Source: Stachybotrys elegans
Lineage: Eukaryota; Ascomycota; Sordariomycetes; Hypocreales; Stachybotryaceae
Direction of reading: 5' to 3'
Length of the DNA stretch: 64,000 bases
Assembly (NCBI GenBank): GCA_020746835.1
Contig: JAGPNK010000002.1
Span: forward strand, 124,001 to 188,000
How positions within the stretch are numbered: position 1 is the stretch's first letter; each line of letters begins with the position of its first letter. Both the position numbers and the translations under genes were made by a program. The notes beneath the pieces were generated by a model that was given only the letters and a program-made list of their open reading frames with translations, was not told the DNA's origin and searched no databases. Shown here in pieces: positions 51,201-61,197 of the stretch.

Positions 51201-53354
51201 GAGAGGCGCAAATTTTGCAGATCCTACTCGATGCTGGGCCCAATCATACTGGATCGTACATGCCCGAAGACTTTGAGGGAACATCACCTCTGCATGCAGC
51301 GGCATTGCGGGAGGACTTTTGGAAATTTCTACAGATGCACGAAACAGAGCCTGCCTCGTCATACGGCGTTGGAAGTAGCGTTGATTACAAGGCTGCTGTT
51401 CGCGGTCTCGTGAAGGCAGGATTTGACTGCAATAAAGGCTCCAGGGAGGGGTGGCGACCGATGCACTTGGCCGCTTTTCTAGGAAACCTTGATGTTGTTG
51501 GAGCACTGTTGGAATCAGTGGATTGTGATGTGAACCTGGCTGATGACAGCTCACAGACCGCTCTTTCAGTTGCTGCAGAGGCCGGAGAGGCAGAGGAGAA
51601 TCCTACTGGAAGCAGATGGCGTAAAGCCTGACTGGAAGGACAAGGATCAATTGACACCGCTTGCTCTGGCTGCAAGAAGAGGACATGCAAATGTCATTAA
51701 ATTGCTACTGGCGCGGGACGACATAGACCCAAATGCCAAGAATCACTTCGAACGTACGCCTTTGATGTGGGCCGCAAGCCTCGGGGAAACGGACGTTGTG
51801 AAGTTGCTGTTGGACGATCACAGAGTAGATTTCGAAGCCAGAGACTCTCTTGGGATGACCGCGTTGTCATTGGCAGTTGCACAGGGCCACATGGACGCGT
51901 ATCTTGCGCTGGCACCTCGAGTTGGTGCGACACTCACCTGCCATGATGACGATAGTCTCTCACTGGAAGATCAAGGGAGGCTGCGGAGCGATTTGCCTAT
52001 GCTTACACATGTCATGCGAGGAACTAAGGATGATTCAGCAACCGGTCCACGTACTGAATCTATGATCGAGGGTATATCTATATCCGATGACCGGAAGCAA
52101 CGGCAGATGACCGATAAACAGCTAGACACCCAAGTCGAGGATGAGGCCATGCAACTCAGCTCAATTACGATAAAGTCCCAGGTGAATACGTGCGATGAAG
52201 TTTGGGATGTAGGATTCTCTCACCACGGAGACCGCTTCGTGGCATCAGGACGTGAAGGGATTGCAATTTGTGAGACGTCTTCTCTACGTACCATTTTTAC
52301 TGTCTCCACCCCTGCTCAAGTCGCCCGTTGCCATTCTTGGAGTTCGGACGATTCCAAGTTAGTCACCGGGTCTTTCAATGAATCAACCACTTTGTCCATG
52401 TCCGGAACGGTGCTGCTGTGGGACGCTGATGTGAGTCATGATACCTCTTCGTTGCTTTGAAGGCAACTCGAACTGACCTGCCTACCGAACGGCATTTTGA
52501 TAAAGTCATGCCCTGAGAAATTTCAGGAACCACCCACTGCTTGTGAATGGCTGACCTACGACGAGCAGAGTGTCCTCATAGCTACTCTACAAAAACCATA
52601 TTTGTGCGAGTGGGATATAACTTCGAACAAGATACGATGGTGGCCAGAGACTCAGCGTCGCGCACAGGATATGTTCCTCTCTTTAGACAAGACACAGATT
52701 GCTGTAATCGACGATGGGCTCTGCCTCTATGTCTATTCTGCAAACGGGCAACTTAAATGGAAGAAAGAGTTCGACAAACGCCCCATCAATGTATCATTCG
52801 CAGGAAGCTCTGATCAAGTACTCGTCACACTCCAAGATGGGCCAATATTGCTTATTGATCTTGCGTCTGAAAACATTCTTCAGCGCTACAGCGGCACAAG
52901 GACTAGTTGTTGGATTATAAGAAATACGGTTGGTGGAAAAGAGGGTGAGCTAGTCTTGGGTGGAGATTCAGGTAAGATATATCACTTCAAAGCACGAGTT
53001 CCTATGCTAATATACAAACAGAGGGCTTCCTCCATGCCTGGAACAAAGCCACGGGACAGCGATTGATAAAGGTCGATGGGCGGCATCTCGTATGCAACAG
53101 TATTTCTGTTCACCCAAAAGACCCGCACACTATTCTTTCATGCGGCGATGATGGGACAGTGAAATTGTACGTACCACACATTTATATGTATATTTTTGAC
53201 CTAATTATATTCTCGCAGGTGGAAGATGAACTGGACCATGGGCACCCTGGAGACTCTGCACCATGCAACGCCTGCAGAGGATATTGGTCTCAGAAAAGTG
53301 AGTATGAAGGGAAGGCATAATCTATATAACTTCTGGCACCATTACATTGGGTAG
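48274..53354 (+). pseudogene. Patatin-NACHT-ankyrin-WD40 NOD-like receptor with a frame break
   Basis: Exons 48274-48358, 48407-48533, 48593-48844, 48905-49482, 49542-49724, 49785-52430, 52506-52971, 53022-53166 and 53219-53354 join in phase except for one break inside the sixth. Patatin domain: DGGGIRG, nucleophile GTSTGG (split by an intron), catalytic YVDGATACNNP. NACHT: Walker A HGKTGSGKTVL, Walker B IVVDGLDEAP. Ankyrin repeats follow from about 51170 (YPLHVAAALGE, TSPLHAAALRE, RPMHLAAFLGN, TPLALAARRGH, TPLMWAASLGE, TALSLAVAQGH), then WD40-like blades (SGTVLLWDAD, DGTVKLW). Fungal NLRs of this kind act in allorecognition and cell death, the patatin being the presumed lipase effector. At 51596 the frame slips: GEAE is followed by a stop 36 bases on, while RILLEADG continues in another frame; no intron fits. 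Without the break it would be about 1,538 residues. The 3' end is uncertain. Confidence 0.82.
51590..51600 (+). other. Frame break between ankyrin repeats of the NLR gene
   Basis: Upstream frame: ...SVAAEAGEAE then ENPTGSRW and a stop at 51629-51631. Downstream frame, offset by one base, begins RILLEADG at 51597 and stays open to 52430. The ankyrin consensus expects two hydrophobic residues (usually Val-Val) between GEAE and RILLE; only one base is left there. This is what a five-base loss would leave. Confidence 0.75.
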
Positions 53355-55052
53355 TTTATACGGCTGCTTTAACCCCCACATCAGCTAGAACGTCGGCCAA
53401 GTCACATTTTATAAATTTGATATTGTCTTTATGGTCAGACGTGGCCTCCTGTCATAAGTCGTCATCCCAGTGGGGCACAGGATCGGGGATTCGCACATGT
53501 TTGGCTTCCTCACTCCCCATGGAGCCCACTCTTACAACGAACCAGCAGTAAAAGCCTTTGATGTCGCCAAATAAGAAAGATGCGAGTGGAAAGGACATTA
53601 GTATTCAATCCTTTCGACTCAATGATCTGGTAAAGGCTGGTTTTCTGGACGCTTGAGAGTAGTGTCGAGAGAATGGCTCGGTAGTAAGTCTTGATGCTGT
53701 GCAACTATTGGCTCGAACGGAAGATGCTAGAACCCAATATGCACTTAATATGATGGAGTAGGTGCGTGCAGTGTAGGAAAAAGAACAGCAGTATATGCGC
53801 ACAATAATGGCATTGCTATCCGCAGGGCCAAAGAACAGACGCAAACAGTGAAGGGATTGTCAGATGGCATCACCCGTTAGCCGGAGCCAGATAACAACGA
53901 ATGCAAATCCTTCTGTGAATATGAGAGTCGATCCCGTGGGTAATGCTGAACTTCGTGGGTGTCTGAGATGTGCAGTGCGTATTGATGCCGACGATTTCAG
54001 TTTCACCATTCTCATTATGGCGAATAATCAGAGAACCGAAGGGTCATCTAGTCAGAATAGAACAGACCAACGATACGGACTATGTAGGTTGCAAAATGAA
54101 CAGTGAACAAGAATGCGATTATTGTTACGCTCCAAGTCTGCGAGCGCATCAGCCTTGCTCGCCATATCGTGTGACGACCTTGGAGCGACGCCAGCGCACG
54201 TAAAATAAATGATGGATGTAACAGGTAAATCCCGCTTCTTAAAAGGTACAACTTGACTTGCCGTGATGAGAAACGGAAGGCTCAGGAGCTCCTCCATAAG
54301 CTTTTTGCGCCCATTCCACTAAGCACCTTAAGATGTACGCCTTGGGAATGATACTTGAATAAGTGTTCACCTTGCTTCCAACATGAAAGTCACTGCCAAC
54401 GTCGTGACAGTGTCACTGAAGCGGATGTGATCAAGCTTCAATGTCATCATTACCAGCATGAGACTAGCCGTTGTACATCCGAATGACTGTGAGGTGCCGG
54501 TAGGGAAAGTTCGGTTCTCAACGGCAACCCGCTTCATCAGTATGAGGCTAACCTTGGTCGCACCCCATGGGGTAAATACATCCGAACTTTTGATGTCCAG
54601 GACGGATTATCTGACAGGTAGAGTAAGCTCAACTACTGGGTAGATTATGACAAATTATCAGTCTCTACGGATACGAGTAAGTGGAAGTAAGCGAGCTTAT
54701 AACGGTGCGTGCCCCCGACTTCATATTACTACATCTTTTTCCATATTTGTGGTCGCGATTATAGCGTATGAGACATCCAGATATTCATGGCAGAATATTT
54801 GAACACATAACAGCAGCTCATTCGCCTGTTTCACCCACCTCAGCAAGGTAAACTTCAGTCGCACCACAGAAGATCACTATAAAATTCCAGACTCTTGGCC
54901 CTTGAATCAGGCGACTTGCTTTGGGGCTCCTTTTTGTGCCCTGTATGACGATGTCCCCAGACTCTAGGAATCAACCTTCCGGCGAGGTGATCACAGCGCG
55001 CGTATTTCATAGCTAGACCAACAGGAGTACAGAATGCTGATAAATGAGATAG
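53355..55052. other. Gene-poor stretch with a repeat copy
   Basis: About 1.7 kb without a credible gene. It contains repeat copy 2 at 53738-53890 and many short overlapping frames on both strands without family features. The far end may hold a small first exon of the cupin gene; a possible start is ATGACGATGTCCCC near 54945, but I could not make its splice phase fit. Confidence 0.45.
53738..53890 (+). repeat. Diverged dispersed repeat, copy 2
   Basis: Aligns by eye with 23135-23285 in the same orientation (blocks listed there). Minus-strand translation of both copies shows a related segment (IIVRICCCSLF in copy 1, IIVRIYCCSFS in copy 2), suggesting a common transposon origin. Confidence 0.6.
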
Positions 55053-55831
55053 ATTTGACGGTGCGATTGTCGTCCGGGTCGTAACCCATCCTGACCGCTT
55101 ATTTGCCTTTGATACAACCTTCATACTTGATCATCCCCGGTTGCTGGCCCTCGCGGATGAGAGACCCCCGCTCCATTTCCACCCGTATCAAGACGAGTTT
55201 GTGGAAGTTCTTGAAGGTGAACTCATAGTCGAGGTCGAAGGGACGGAGCATTGTCTCACCCCACAAGACGGCGAGTTTACGGTGCAGGCATGGGCAAGCC
55301 ATCGCCTGTACCCTCCGCGCAAGACAACCCAGGAAGACAATGATAGGGTTTCCGTTCCATCAGCTGCACCAAAGAGGACCAGGTTCATCCTCTCGGCTGA
55401 TGAAACTCCACAGGCCTTCAAGCTAGATCTTGTTTTCTTCCGGAACTGGTACGCCTACCAAGACAGCATTGTTTTGCAAAAAGCATCCCCTGATATGATT
55501 CAAATCATGTGTGTAAGTGCTTGCGCCGAGATTCATCTCCACCTTATCATTCACCATTCTCCTGACTGTGTCGGAAACTGAAAATTTGCAGACATTTGAC
55601 GCCGGGGGTTCCTATCTGTCATTTGCGCCTTGGATACCATTTAACAAAGCAATCGCCCGGTGTGTGGGCATTGTGGCAGGGCGGTGGATTGGTGGGCTCG
55701 TAGGCTATAGACCATTCTACAGCCAATGGACTCCATCCAAGGACTGGGAAACTGCTCGCGACAAGATGAATGCTTCTCTGTTTTATCGCAGCTGGTACAG
55801 AGGATGTGAAGCAGGGCAGGAAGCTATGTAG
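55053..55831 (+). CDS. Cupin-domain protein (5' end not resolved)
   Basis: Two exons are clear: about 55053-55512 and 55592-55831, joined in phase. The cupin metal-binding core is HFHPYQDEFVEVLEGELIV, followed by the beta-barrel pattern GEFTVQAWASHRLYPP. The C-terminal exon has a hydrophobic stretch (IARCVGIVAGRWIGGLVGY). An in-frame stop lies just upstream of 55053, so at least one more 5' exon must exist; its position is open. Fungal cupins of this kind are often found in secondary-metabolite clusters as isomerases, cyclases or oxygenases, but no specific reaction can be assigned. It converges with the prenyltransferase gene, 113 bp apart. Confidence 0.72.
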
Positions 55832-55944
55832 GCTAACTAAGATGGTGATAGTAGTCAGTGCAATGAAAACTGCTTCCACCCGATGAAGGTCAAGAGCAGT
55901 CGTCTACAGACTACAAGTGCTGGTGGATGCTGCAGTTGTAGTGT

Positions 55945-57039
55945 TTAGTGCCTTGTGGCATACTGAGCGATCAGACCAGCAGCGATTGAACCGCCTGTGC
56001 CCCAGAATCCAGTTGAGAACCACTTCCAGCAGCTCTTTGGGTTTTCCAGCTGGACATAGGTAATCATGGTTCCGAGCGAGACCAGAGAGCCACCCACAGC
56101 AAGGCAATGGTAAGGCCACATGGCTTCGTGAAGTATCCCACACTGGGCTAGCGAACCCAACATGATGACCAGAAAGAGGTAAAGGACGGCTTTGGTGTGT
56201 TTTTTCCCCAGCAATGTCGCAAGGCTCTTGAGTCCCAACTTCATGTCGTCCTTGTAGTCTTGATGGGCGTAGATGGTGTCATATATCCCTGTCCAGAGAA
56301 GGCATGCCACAAAGAGAAATATGGTGGATGTATCTGTAGAAGGGTCGACGTTGACAGTTGTAGCCCCAACAATAACGCCCCATCCCAGACAGAATCCAAG
56401 AACCAACTGGGCACCATGAGTGTGCCGCTTTGCCCAGGGATAGTATGTCGAGGCAAAAATATTCGGAATTGCCCATTTTCCAGTCATGCTGGGAAAGGCC
56501 AAGAGAACGAGAGCAGCCCCAATGGCCTGCACGGTGGCGAAAATGAAGGCATTTTTCTCCGAGATAGCACCTCGGGGGATTGGTCTGGTTTTAGTTCGTG
56601 CCACTAATTTATCAAAAGGCGAGTCTATCAGATCGTTCCAGGCATGGGCGGCGTTGGAGAAGAAAACTGTCCCAACAAAGAGCCACCCGGATGATCTAAG
56701 GATTTCCGCTAGCGACGAACGCTGGATCGAGGCAGCGTGTAGCAGGCCGAGGACATGAGGGATGTATATCAGCAATATGGCGGCTGGTGGGCTGAGACGC
56801 GCAAGCTGCACGTATGGTATCCATAATGATGGAAGACGGCTCACCCAGCCACCGCCATGGCTGCCGCCATATTGCTGCGACAACTGGACTTCTGAGCCCA
56901 TGCCGGCATTTTCCTGGTTCAATTGGTGAATTCCGTTCATAGGGAACATTTCATTAGCCTTCATCGCAGCTTGCGTTGAAGTTGAACGACCAGAGCCGTA
57001 CCCTGGATCGAAGGCTTTGGTAACAGGGGAAGGGATCAT
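55945..57039 (-). CDS. UbiA-type aromatic prenyltransferase
   Basis: A single exon of 364 residues. Several membrane helices are evident (for example FIFATVQAIGAALVLLAF and YLFLVIMLGSLAQC). The two Mg-prenyl-diphosphate motifs are present: NDLIDSPFD at about 135-143 and YAHQDYKDD at about 257-265. These define the UbiA superfamily, close to 4-hydroxybenzoate polyprenyltransferase. Fungal paralogues of this type (the meroterpenoid prenyltransferases) attach a farnesyl or similar chain to an aromatic or polyketide acid. The N-terminal 70 residues are polar and low in complexity (Gln, Gly), possibly a targeting extension. Being beside an FAD monooxygenase and an O-methyltransferase supports a secondary rather than ubiquinone role. 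Confidence 0.9.
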   Translation of the reverse strand: MIPSPVTKAFDPGYGSGRSTSTQAAMKANEMFPMNGIHQLNQENAGMGSEVQLSQQYGGSHGGGWVSRLPSLWIPYVQLARLSPPAAILLIYIPHVLGLLHAASIQRSSLAEILRSSGWLFVGTVFFSNAAHAWNDLIDSPFDKLVARTKTRPIPRGAISEKNAFIFATVQAIGAALVLLAFPSMTGKWAIPNIFASTYYPWAKRHTHGAQLVLGFCLGWGVIVGATTVNVDPSTDTSTIFLFVACLLWTGIYDTIYAHQDYKDDMKLGLKSLATLLGKKHTKAVLYLFLVIMLGSLAQCGILHEAMWPYHCLAVGGSLVSLGTMITYVQLENPKSCWKWFSTGFWGTGGSIAAGLIAQYATRH

Positions 57040-58282
57040 CGTGAAGCCTTTTTAATTGAGTTTTAGGGCACGTAGAGTAATAGCTTCAGTATTAAAAATA
57101 TATTGCAGAGGAGGGGAAATGAAGTCTGATACTTTTATTGTTGCAACAAGAGGACGTAAGGAAGATGTAAGTTTGCGGATAGAAAATCAACGCAGTTTAT
57201 GGTTTCTCACAAGTTCTACGCCCACACTACTTTCTACTACAGAACGAAAGATTAGATGCGAGAATTCTCCAAAGATGGGTGGTCCGTCCCGACCTCGGAT
57301 GTGTAAAGGTGAGGACTACGCAAGGGGGGTGTGGGTTAGGATTTGATGACAGTGGTCCTTCCATACGGCACGGAGTCTGACTCACGTTATCAAAAGCTCG
57401 CATCTCACGGCAATGGTACATGGTTGCAACTCATGTTCAGACTTGTTTGTTAAGAGGGGAGGGGTGTAACTGGATATGCAAAGAATGGCTATACTCCGTT
57501 TGATCACCTGCATGACATGCCTGTCAGCTTGCTTAGGATAAACTGGTCCCCGGAGTCGTACTGGTGCGTATTATTGTCGTATCGGTCGTATTCTCACCAC
57601 CTCCTCATATTTCTTTTGTCAGCATGACTTGATTGTAAAATTCTCACTGGAATTCACTTGCTGCTGCGGTCGTATATTGCATGTGTGTCGTATTGGTCGT
57701 ATTCTCAGCACCTCTCATTGCTTGTATCGCAACCGACTTTGCCGAAGATTACATGGCACTACGTGTCAGGCTATAATCCTACCTTGATTCCCATCCATCC
57801 AGAGCCTGGACATGTCACATCGACAAGTTCTCATCCTTGCTGCATCGGCCACATGACTACATTCGGGAGACGTATGGGGGGAGGGTGCCACTGCCGCGAA
57901 GCAAGAGGACCCCTGCATAGCCAATAAGCGTTCAACCCATGGATGTTATTAGACACCACGGAGGAAATAAAGGAAGGCATCGCAACCTAGAAAAGGTAAA
58001 TGATCAACTATTGGCCTACGAGTTACTGTATGTAACTGTAGAGTTGTCGGGGGGTTGATGCTTACGAGCTCTGATGGGGTATAACTGTTAGTCCACTCCT
58101 TCTGATGATATTATTGCTATTCTAGTTGTAGAGTATGCAGCTGGAATCCGCTTTCAAGGACCCGATGCTAATGAGCCAAGATGATACTAGTATTAATATA
58201 GACCCGGTTACTCGACATCCTTTCAGCAAGCATCCTTTTTCTATGTCAAGTGAAGCGTATAGCATTGCATTTCCACAAATAT
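57040..58282. other. Intergenic region upstream of the prenyltransferase, with direct repeats
   Basis: About 1.2 kb between two minus-strand genes, holding the prenyltransferase promoter. Two near-identical 28-bp blocks at 57576 and 57687 are listed separately. Plus-strand frames such as 58135-58488 overlap the 3' end of the FAD monooxygenase in antisense and are not credible. Confidence 0.5.
57576..57714 (+). repeat. Pair of 28-bp direct repeats
   Basis: Blocks at 57576-57603 and 57687-57714 differ at two positions only. Each contains two GTCGTAT-type words separated by two bases and ends in CACCTC. They lie about 540-680 bp upstream of the prenyltransferase start and could be regulator binding sites or a small duplication. 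Confidence 0.75.
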
Positions 58283-60787
58283 CTACTCAACTGACTGTAG
58301 AAATCCGTCAAAGTAGGCATCTATCTCGGCCGTTTTCCCAGGGTAGAAGGTGGCTCCAACCCACAGATCCGGCCGAATCACAGCTAGTCCACCTGTATGG
58401 TGGTTTACACCCCACTGGTTATGCGCATCCTCGTCTGGAGATCGATCATCGAAGACAATTTGAGCGCAGCTCTCTGTCAACGACGTAATCACCTCGGTCT
58501 GTGTGTCCGAGAAGGTCTCCAGCTCAAACGGCAATGCCTTCACCACCAGCACAACATTGAAGACAGACTGCTTGCCCAGGCGTTGATAAAAGCTCTGCGG
58601 ATCCTTGAGGTGGCTGGCAAATTTGCGCACTTCTGCCAGCACCCTGGATCCTGTAAAGGACGAGGCAAACACAACCACGTGGAAACGAGCAGGACCATTG
58701 AGCTTATCGTACAGATAGCCAGTCTCGCTTGTCTGGAAGCAGACTCGAGGGTTGGGAGCTCGGACTGCGTTCTTGATTCGCAGCGGTGCGGCCTGCTTCG
58801 GGTCAGGCTGGAAGACAGTAGGCGGTGCGATGTCTGAAGTATCGTATTCGCAGTCGGTGCCCAAGAGGAACTGGCCATTTCTCTTGAAGAAGCTGGAAAT
58901 GAAATCATTGTCCTTTTTTCTCTTCTCTTCTTTGGAAAAGCCATTCACATGCTTCACCTTGATCGCCTCGGGAGTAGCAGATGCGGTGCTACTCCATTTA
59001 TCCAAGGCGTCGGGGTCGTTCAAGTTGACCACGGCGAGAGACGATCCGCAAACATACCGCAGGTATTCGCCAGAGACCTCGATGATCCTCACAGCATGCT
59101 TGCGGCGCTCACTGCCGTAAGTGGGGAGCAGGCGGTCAATCTTGGCGTGTCCTTTGGCTGCAAAGCCAAGCTTCCAAGCCAGGTTGGAAATATCCAGAAT
59201 CGATGCATTCAGTCCAAAGGCTCCAAGAACGCTGTGGATATGACTGCGGACGTAATCAGCACATGTTTCTTTACATATTCCTTCCGAGAAGAACGTACGC
59301 GGCGTCGCCTGCGAGATGAACGCGCATATCGGGCGACGAATAACTGCGGGCCACTCGTTCGGAAACTGTGCGCTTGGTCAGCCCAGATACCTTGATTCAT
59401 TAGAACTTGCAAGTTCGTGACTTACTCTTCCAGATAGAAAACCAGCTTAGAGTAGTAGCGAACTTGAGTGTGTACGGAGCAAAGATCTTGTTGGCCTGCT
59501 CAAGAACTTCATCAGGCGTGATGGAATGCACGTCGACATTGCCCCCAGACTCTGCGAAAGTCGGGTCTTTGGATAGCCTTGAAGCACTGATAGGACCAGT
59601 CTTGGAGATATCCAGCTGTGTGTACAATCTGCGCGAATTATCAGACGCTGGGCATGAAGGATCGAGTACCATGCTGGCTGACATACCTGATATATCCATC
59701 CTCTCTTGGAATGATACAGCAGCACCCATGGTCAGAGCTCATCACCATGCTATTTGGAGTGGTCAGTGTGACTGTTGCTTCGCATCGTTGCTAGTGATTG
59801 CGCCATACCCAAAGATCCAAGCATGAGGATAATCAGACTCAAAGATACAGTCCATAATACCCCAGTAAATGTCAGTGCTTACGCCGTCAAAGGGGATGTT
59901 AAGGCCCTTGCGGACACTGCTGGAGCCTCCGTCTGTGCCAACGAGAAACTTGGCCTGGACGACTTGGTCGATGCCTGTTTTCTCGTTGTGAATAGTTGCG
60001 CAAACAGGATACTCTGGGCTTCCTTGAGGGCCAGAGCCGTCAGTGGTAAACTGAGATAAGATACTACTGCGTTCCACAATGGATTTGTGTCGGAGTAGAT
60101 CACGGATATAGATACGTTCAATCTGGGACTGAGTAATGACATGCAGTCCACGATAACGCGAATCGGACTGATGCGAGCGATTAAATAAAATCTTCTCGCC
60201 GTCCTTGTAGAAGGCCGTTCGGTCAATCAGAGGACCTTCTTCCGCAATTTCCGAAGATAGACCAAACATGGCAACCGTCTCTAGGAAACGTGGCTGCACA
60301 CCATCGGCTCGTCCAGCGACGAGAGGGCCAGGAGCCTTGTCTACGAATAGGTCAGTCATTAAAACTCTTGGGGTGCAATAGGCACGCATACCAATGATTC
60401 GAAAGGATACGCCTTGTCGGGCCAAGCTCACGGCAAGCCCCAAACCGCTTGGCCCAGCTGTGGCATTGTCAGTTGGTGGCGGATAGTTGGAGATGAGACC
60501 TTACCTCCCGAGATCAGGACATCTACCTTCTCCTGTGGTTTCCACCACGCAGGGACGCCATGCGGATTATTGGTCCCATCGTAAATTGTCGGCCAACTGT
60601 TGATGACATTCACGCCCAGATGGTTATGCGTTGGTGATGAGACCAAGTCAATCTCGGGGGGCGCCACGTAGTCTTCGGCCTCTTCCGACAGCGCACATTC
60701 CTTGGGCGGAGGCGCTGGCCAAGTAGAAGTCGACATTGGCGCTTGATAGCCGTTTTCCCAGGTAAAAGCAGGTCGCTTCGTGGCCAT
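58283..60787 (-). CDS. FAD-dependent phenol 2-monooxygenase-type hydroxylase
   Basis: Seven exons join in phase to about 724 residues: 60787-60505, 60457-60392, 60340-59809, 59749-59687, 59628-59426, 59365-59299 and 59243-58283. The FAD-binding GxGxxG is ISGAGPSGLGLAVSL, the second FAD contact is VHLAGDAAHIHSVLGAFGLN (interrupted by an intron), and the middle has the DG motif FLVGTDGGSSSVR. The C-terminal about 200 residues form the thioredoxin-like domain typical of phenol hydroxylases (RFHVVVFASSF; HHTGGLAVIRPDLWVG). Length and order match the family. The expected reaction is ortho-hydroxylation, possibly with decarboxylation, of a phenolic acid with NADPH and O2. It diverges from the O-methyltransferase with 410 bp between starts. 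The small fourth and sixth exons (63 and 67 bp) rest on phase and family fit. Confidence 0.9.
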
Positions 60788-61197
60788 GATCGTCTCTGTG
60801 GTGAGTGTGTTGCAAACTCTTGGTCAAAATGGACTAGACGACAGTGAGTGGCGGCGACTGATGAGACGGCAATCATGCGTCCTTACATATCACCGCGCAG
60901 TCAAGCTTCGGTTACTTTTGGGCCCGTATATTCAGCCTGCCGATGTTGGTGTAGAGAACCTCCATCATCTCCAAGGTCCCATTTCTGGTCCATGCTATTC
61001 ACATCGCTCCCTCGATTCAGGTCCGCGACTGTGTTGATCGGCGGACTTTCATCAGAATGAAGACAGGATTAGAGTTCATCATCATGGGGAAGTGGGGAGA
61101 AGGTCCGGGACACAAGGTCCGCAAGGTCCGGACGGGAGGGTCCAGAAAATAAGGGCCAAGGCCGTGGCTATATTGCCCCACGGAAAGCCCAGCAGAC
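60788..61197. promoter_or_regulatory. Shared divergent promoter region of monooxygenase and methyltransferase
   Basis: 410 bp between the start codons of the two genes; co-regulation is likely. A cluster of GGTCCGG / GGTCCGC words (61104-61142) lies on the methyltransferase side and is the only notable repeated word I saw. No gene fits here. Confidence 0.5.

Noticed and set aside
58397..58837. Plus-strand frames of about 120-150 codons
   Set aside because: They are antisense to the C-terminal domain of the FAD monooxygenase, whose phase-correct exons and motifs are convincing.
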